Positions 60,489 to 64,000 of a DNA stretch of 64,000 bases are shown piece after piece. Under the pieces are notes generated by a model. It was not told the origin of the DNA. It saw only the letters and a list, made by a program, of their open reading frames with translations, and ran no database searches. Within the stretch, counting starts at the first letter, position 1. Each line of letters starts with the position of its first letter. The translations under genes and the position numbers were made by a program. Source of the stretch: Hohaiivirga grylli (lineage in GTDB: Bacteria; Pseudomonadota; Alphaproteobacteria; Rhizobiales; Beijerinckiaceae); the NCBI RefSeq assembly GCF_039655745.1, contig NZ_JBBYXI010000003.1:124001-188000 (forward strand). The letters are read 5' to 3'.

Positions 60489-61688
60489 TTATTTTGCACG
60501 GAGTGCTTCGACACCCGGCAATGCCTTACCTTCAAGCCATTCAAGGAAGGCGCCACCTGCTGTTGAAACATACGAGAACTCGCCTGCAACCCCAGCATGG
60601 TTAAGGGCTGCGACAGTATCGCCACCTCCTGCAACAGAAATAAGTTTGCCAGCCTTGGTTCTTGCAGCTGCATGTTTAGCGGCAGTTACTGTTCCCTTAT
60701 CGAATGGTGCAAGCTCAAAGGCACCAAGCGGGCCATTCCAGACCAGGGTGGCAGCATCGTTGATAGCTGAATTGATCCGGTCAACAGACTGGGAGCCAAC
60801 GTCCAGAATCATACCATCCGCAGGGACAGCATCAATACTGTAGGTACGATGCGGTGCGTTAGCTGCAAACTCTTGAGAGACAACAACGTCAATTGGCAGG
60901 ATAATGGCGCAACCACTTTCGCGGGCCTTGGCAAGAATACGCAATGCTGTTTCACGCAGATCCTTTTCAGCCAGAGAGCGGCCGATAGCAAAATCTGCTG
61001 CAAACAGGAATGTATTGGCCATACCGCCACCGATGACGAGAGCATCAACTTTGGTCACCAGATTCTCAAGCAGATCAATCTTACTTGAAACCTTAGCTCC
61101 ACCAACCACAGCAACCAGAGGGCGCTGGGGAGCCTCAAGACCACGTGTCAGGGCCTGAAGCTCTGCCTGCATGGTACGGCCGGCATAGGATGGGAGAATG
61201 TGGGCTAACCCTTCGGTTGAAGAATGGGCGCGGTGAGCTGCCGAGAAGGCATCATTCACATAGATGTCGCCATTTGCTGCAAGAGCTTTTGAGAACTCCG
61301 GATCGTTCTTCTCTTCTTCAGCATGATAGCGTGTATTTTCGAGCAGAAGGATGTCGCCGTTTTTCATGGCAGCAACTGCTTTAGCAGCAAATTCACCGAT
61401 GCAGTCATCGGCAAATGCGACAGGGCGCTTGAGCAGTTTTGCTGTTTCTTCTGCAACCGGTTTCAGAGAATCTTTAGGGTCGCGCTTTCCTTTTGGGCGG
61501 CCAAAGTGCGCAAGCATGATAACCTTGCCACCATGATCAGCAATTTCTTGGATCGTTGGCAGAACACGTTCAATACGTGTGGCATCTGTAACGACGCCAT
61601 TGTCATCCATAGGAACATTCAGGTCAACGCGAAGGAGAACCCGTTTGCCCTTTACATTGACATCATCAAGAGTGCGGAACGCTGACAT
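60489..61688 (-). CDS. pgk: Phosphoglycerate kinase
   Basis: 1,3-bisphosphoglycerate + ADP to 3-phosphoglycerate + ATP. 399 residues with RVLLRVDLNVPMDD at the N-terminus, MLAHFGRPKG, LLENTRYHAEEE, VVGGAKVSSKI, GGGMANTFLFA and the ATP-binding VAGGGDTVAAL near the C-terminus. It starts 67 bp after the gap stop, across a hairpin. Confidence 0.96.
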   Translation of the reverse strand: MSAFRTLDDVNVKGKRVLLRVDLNVPMDDNGVVTDATRIERVLPTIQEIADHGGKVIMLAHFGRPKGKRDPKDSLKPVAEETAKLLKRPVAFADDCIGEFAAKAVAAMKNGDILLLENTRYHAEEEKNDPEFSKALAANGDIYVNDAFSAAHRAHSSTEGLAHILPSYAGRTMQAELQALTRGLEAPQRPLVAVVGGAKVSSKIDLLENLVTKVDALVIGGGMANTFLFAADFAIGRSLAEKDLRETALRILAKARESGCAIILPIDVVVSQEFAANAPHRTYSIDAVPADGMILDVGSQSVDRINSAINDAATLVWNGPLGAFELAPFDKGTVTAAKHAAARTKAGKLISVAGGGDTVAALNHAGVAGEFSYVSTAGGAFLEWLEGKALPGVEALRAK

Positions 61689-61720
61689 GCAAATAACTTT
61701 CCAATTCTAATAAGAGCAGA

Positions 61721-61745
61721 AAACGGCGGGTAAAACCCGCCGTTT
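61721..61745 (-). terminator. Terminator-like hairpin between gap and pgk
   Basis: AAACGGCGGG / CCCGCCGTTT with a 5-base loop. The T-run is short (TTTCTGCTCTT), so some read-through to pgk is likely. Confidence 0.7.
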
Positions 61746-61755
61746 ATGATTTTGA

Positions 61756-62763
61756 TTAGATAAGCTTTGCCATTGCGATGGCCGTATCAGCCATACGGTT
61801 GGAGAAGCCCCACTCGTTATCGTACCATGTCAGAATACGCACGAATGTTCCGTCCATGACCTTTGTCTGGTCAAGGTGGAATGTGGAGGAGTGCGGATCA
61901 TGGTTGAAGTCGATAGAAACGTTTGGAAGCTTTGTATAACCAAGAACGCCCTTCAGCTTGCCATCGGCAGCAGAAATAATGGCGTTGTTGATTTCTTCAA
62001 CGGATGTTGCACGCTTGGCAATGAACTTGAAGTCAACGACAGAAACGTTCGGGGTTGGTACGCGAATGGCAACACCATCAAGTTTACCAGCCAGCTCTGG
62101 CAGAACCAGACCAACAGCCTTGGCCGCACCGGTTGATGTCGGGATCATGGACAGAGCAGCTGCACGAGCGCGATACAGATCCTTGTGCATCATATCGAGT
62201 GAAGGCTGGTCATTGGTATAAGAGTGAACTGTTGTCATGAAGCCCTTCTCAATGCCGATAGCGTCATTGAGAACCTTGGCAACAGGAGCCAGACAGTTTG
62301 TTGTACAGGAAGCATTGGAAACAACCGTGTGGTCTTTCGTCAGCTTGTCGTTATTAACGCCGTAAACAACTGTCAGGTCTGCACCATCAGACGGAGCTGA
62401 GACGAGAACACGCTTTGCACCAGCTTCAAGGTGAGCAACAGCCTTATCTTTAGCTGTGAAAATGCCGGTGCATTCCATAGCGATATCGACACCGAGTTCC
62501 TTGTGAGGAAGCTCAGCAGGATTACGGATAGCTGTGACCTTAATCTTCTGGCCATTGATGACCATGTGTTCGCCATCAACCTTTACCTCGGCAGGGAAGC
62601 GTCCGTGAACGGAGTCAAAGCGCAGCAGATGTGCGTTTGTTTCGATCGGTCCCAGATCATTAATGGCGACAACTTCGATGTCCTTGCGGCCGCTCTCGAC
62701 AATTGCTCGCAGTACGAGACGTCCGATACGACCGAAACCGTTAATTGCTACTTTTACAGCCAT
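61756..62763 (-). CDS. gap: Type I glyceraldehyde-3-phosphate dehydrogenase
   Basis: Oxidative phosphorylation of glyceraldehyde-3-phosphate. 335 residues: N-terminal VKVAINGFGRIGRLVLRA, the catalytic cysteine in SNASCTTNCLAP near residue 155, TVHSYTNDQ, and ILTWYDNEWGFSNRM at the C-terminus. ATG 62763 follows AAGGAGC. Between tkt and pgk. Confidence 0.96.
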   Translation of the reverse strand: MAVKVAINGFGRIGRLVLRAIVESGRKDIEVVAINDLGPIETNAHLLRFDSVHGRFPAEVKVDGEHMVINGQKIKVTAIRNPAELPHKELGVDIAMECTGIFTAKDKAVAHLEAGAKRVLVSAPSDGADLTVVYGVNNDKLTKDHTVVSNASCTTNCLAPVAKVLNDAIGIEKGFMTTVHSYTNDQPSLDMMHKDLYRARAAALSMIPTSTGAAKAVGLVLPELAGKLDGVAIRVPTPNVSVVDFKFIAKRATSVEEINNAIISAADGKLKGVLGYTKLPNVSIDFNHDPHSSTFHLDQTKVMDGTFVRILTWYDNEWGFSNRMADTAIAMAKLI

Positions 62764-62932
62764 GTTCTAGCTCCTTGTACGATCTGGAGACGATCTATGT
62801 CTCCGGTTTTCTGACTTTAACAGTCTCTCTATATTTTATCTTGCAGAAAATAAGGTATCGGCTTTTTTCTGCAAGATCATTAAAACACAAAAGTACTACA
62901 ATTGATTTGTGGCTTTTTGTGTTCGCATTCTT

Positions 62933-64000
62933 TTATCCAGCCAGCGCCTTGGAAACTTCCTCGACAACTGCTTCCGGTGTAATGCCGAAATAATTATAGA
63001 GGTCTTTGTAAGGACCACTGGCACCAAAGCCTTTCATTCCAACAAATATGCCGTCATTGCCGATGATGGCATCCCAGCCAAAGCGAACAGCTGCTTCAAT
63101 ACCAACCTTGATAGGTGCAGAGCCGATGACTTTTTTGCGTGTCCGCTCAGACTGCTGCAGGAAGAGCTCAAGAGATGGGACAGAAACAACGCGCGCATCA
63201 ATCTGCTTTTCTGCAAGGAGCTTTTGTGCGTTGAGTGCAATCTCAACTTCCGAACCGGAAGCAAAGATTGAAACCTGAGGCTTGTTGCTCTTCGCGGGAG
63301 AAAGCTCGTAAGCACCTGTAGCGCAAAGATTGCTCTCTTCATTGGTTGTCCGAACCTGTGGCAGACCCTGACGGGTCAGGGCCAGCATTGTCGGGCCATC
63401 ACGGCGCTCAATAGCAAGCTGCCAGCATTCTGCTGTTTCAACAACGTCTGCCGGACGGAAAACCCGCATGTTTGGCATTGCCCGTAATGATGCAAGATGT
63501 TCAACCGGCTGATGGGTTGGGCCATCTTCGCCAAGACCAATCGAGTCATGTGTCATGACATAGATTGCAGGCAGCTTTGATAAGGCAGCCATACGCATGG
63601 ATGGACGGGCATAATCAGTAAAGACCATGAAGGTTGCGCCGGCAGGGACAAGCCCACCATGGAGCGCAATACCATTCATGGCCGCAGCCATGCCATGCTC
63701 ACGAATACCATAGTGGATATAGCGTCCGTTATATGAGCCGGGGGCAATATCAATGGCATTCTTCGTGCGTGTGTTATTGGATGGCGTCAGGTCAGCCGAA
63801 CCGATGATCAGCTCAGGCATAACTGATGTGATCGTCTCAAGGGCGATTTCACTGGCCTTACGTGTTGCAACATTCTGAGGAGCTGCAACAAGCTGGTTTT
63901 TCAGCTCTTCAATTGCCTTTTTCAGAGCAGCGGGACGGTTGCCTTTAATGCGGCGTTCAAATTCAGCGCGGGCATTAACCGGCATTTCCTTGAAATGGCG
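62933..64000 (-). CDS. tkt: Transketolase, C-terminal part (5' end outside window)
   Basis: Thiamine-diphosphate enzyme of the pentose phosphate pathway. Only the last about 356 codons are inside; the frame is open to the window end (residues RHFKEMPVNARAEF are in the same frame, so the Met at 63985 is internal). Visible: pyrimidine-binding domain with YIHYGIREHGMAAAMNGIALHGG, VMTHDSIGLGEDGPTHQPVEHLA and the C-terminal transketolase domain with FASGSEVEIALNAQKLL. It is the first gene of the visible tkt-gap-pgk-fba set; gap lies 169 bp downstream. Confidence 0.95.
   Translation of the reverse strand, partial: RHFKEMPVNARAEFERRIKGNRPAALKKAIEELKNQLVAAPQNVATRKASEIALETITSVMPELIIGSADLTPSNNTRTKNAIDIAPGSYNGRYIHYGIREHGMAAAMNGIALHGGLVPAGATFMVFTDYARPSMRMAALSKLPAIYVMTHDSIGLGEDGPTHQPVEHLASLRAMPNMRVFRPADVVETAECWQLAIERRDGPTMLALTRQGLPQVRTTNEESNLCATGAYELSPAKSNKPQVSIFASGSEVEIALNAQKLLAEKQIDARVVSVPSLELFLQQSERTRKKVIGSAPIKVGIEAAVRFGWDAIIGNDGIFVGMKGFGASGPYKDLYNYFGITPEAVVEEVSKALAG

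Overview
The window is a gene-dense chromosomal segment of an alphaproteobacterium of moderate GC (by eye roughly 45-50%). The lineage call rests on lineage-typical genes: CpdR, a GapR/DUF2312 nucleoid protein, DUF1013, DUF1192, DUF1465 and DUF1036 proteins, a three-subunit transhydrogenase (pntAA-pntAB-pntB) preceded by an aa3-oxidase subunit IV-like gene, gltB/gltD, and a ROSE-like RNA thermometer ahead of an hsp20 gene. Gene content fits the Rhodospirillales/Acetobacterales side of the class, but I cannot name a genus. No rRNA, CRISPR array, transposase or prophage is visible; one tRNA (Val-GAC) is present. Almost all genes are core or housekeeping.

Layout. 1-5.4 kb: a truncated YeiH-type exporter, glyoxalase I, ung, hemH, an SPFH/NfeD pair and a small YnfA membrane protein. 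5.4-11.4 kb: galU and galE (divergent, nucleotide-sugar supply), a Tat-signal lytic transglycosylase, a DUF459 SGNH protein and a CNNM/CorC-like protein. 11.6-22.3 kb: nitrogen assimilation (gltBD, glnD) with a threonine aldolase between; the 590-bp gltB upstream region is unusually rich in inverted repeats. 22.3-26.6 kb: grpE, a small membrane protein, rpmJ, tRNA-Val, cpdR, an N-formylglutamate amidohydrolase-family gene and a HisN-type phosphatase. 26.6-29.6 kb: an envelope module (34-codon ORF overlapping an outer-membrane-barrel gene, an exported choloylglycine-hydrolase-type amidase and a lysophospholipase-like hydrolase). 29.7-33.8 kb: hsp20 with its thermometer, pyk-DUF1036, a second N-formylglutamate amidohydrolase paralogue and gapR.

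33.8-39.5 kb: a MepK-like M15 peptidase next to a YcbB-like L,D-transpeptidase, then oligoendopeptidase F. 39.8-43.2 kb: the cox-IV-like/pnt operon. 43.2-48.7 kb: GIY-YIG protein, TPR lipoprotein, rpsU, purEK, two divergent YdcH/DUF465 genes, DUF1013 and DUF1192. 48.8-56.6 kb: a 1,023-residue autotransporter, DUF1465, rpmE, an MsbA-like ABC exporter and an AT-rich glycosyltransferase-like gene, the most plausible horizontally acquired gene here. 56.6-64 kb (minus strand): tkt (truncated by the window end), gap, pgk, fba, a ThiE-like protein with altered motifs, a Sel1 protein and suhB, forming a triose/pentose-phosphate cluster punctuated by terminator-like hairpins.

The most interesting signals are RNA or small-ORF scale: the ROSE-like thermometer, the structured gltB upstream region, the coupled 34-codon ORF and three long perfect or near-perfect palindromes. 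Everything here is read from sequence and from family knowledge; no database search was run.
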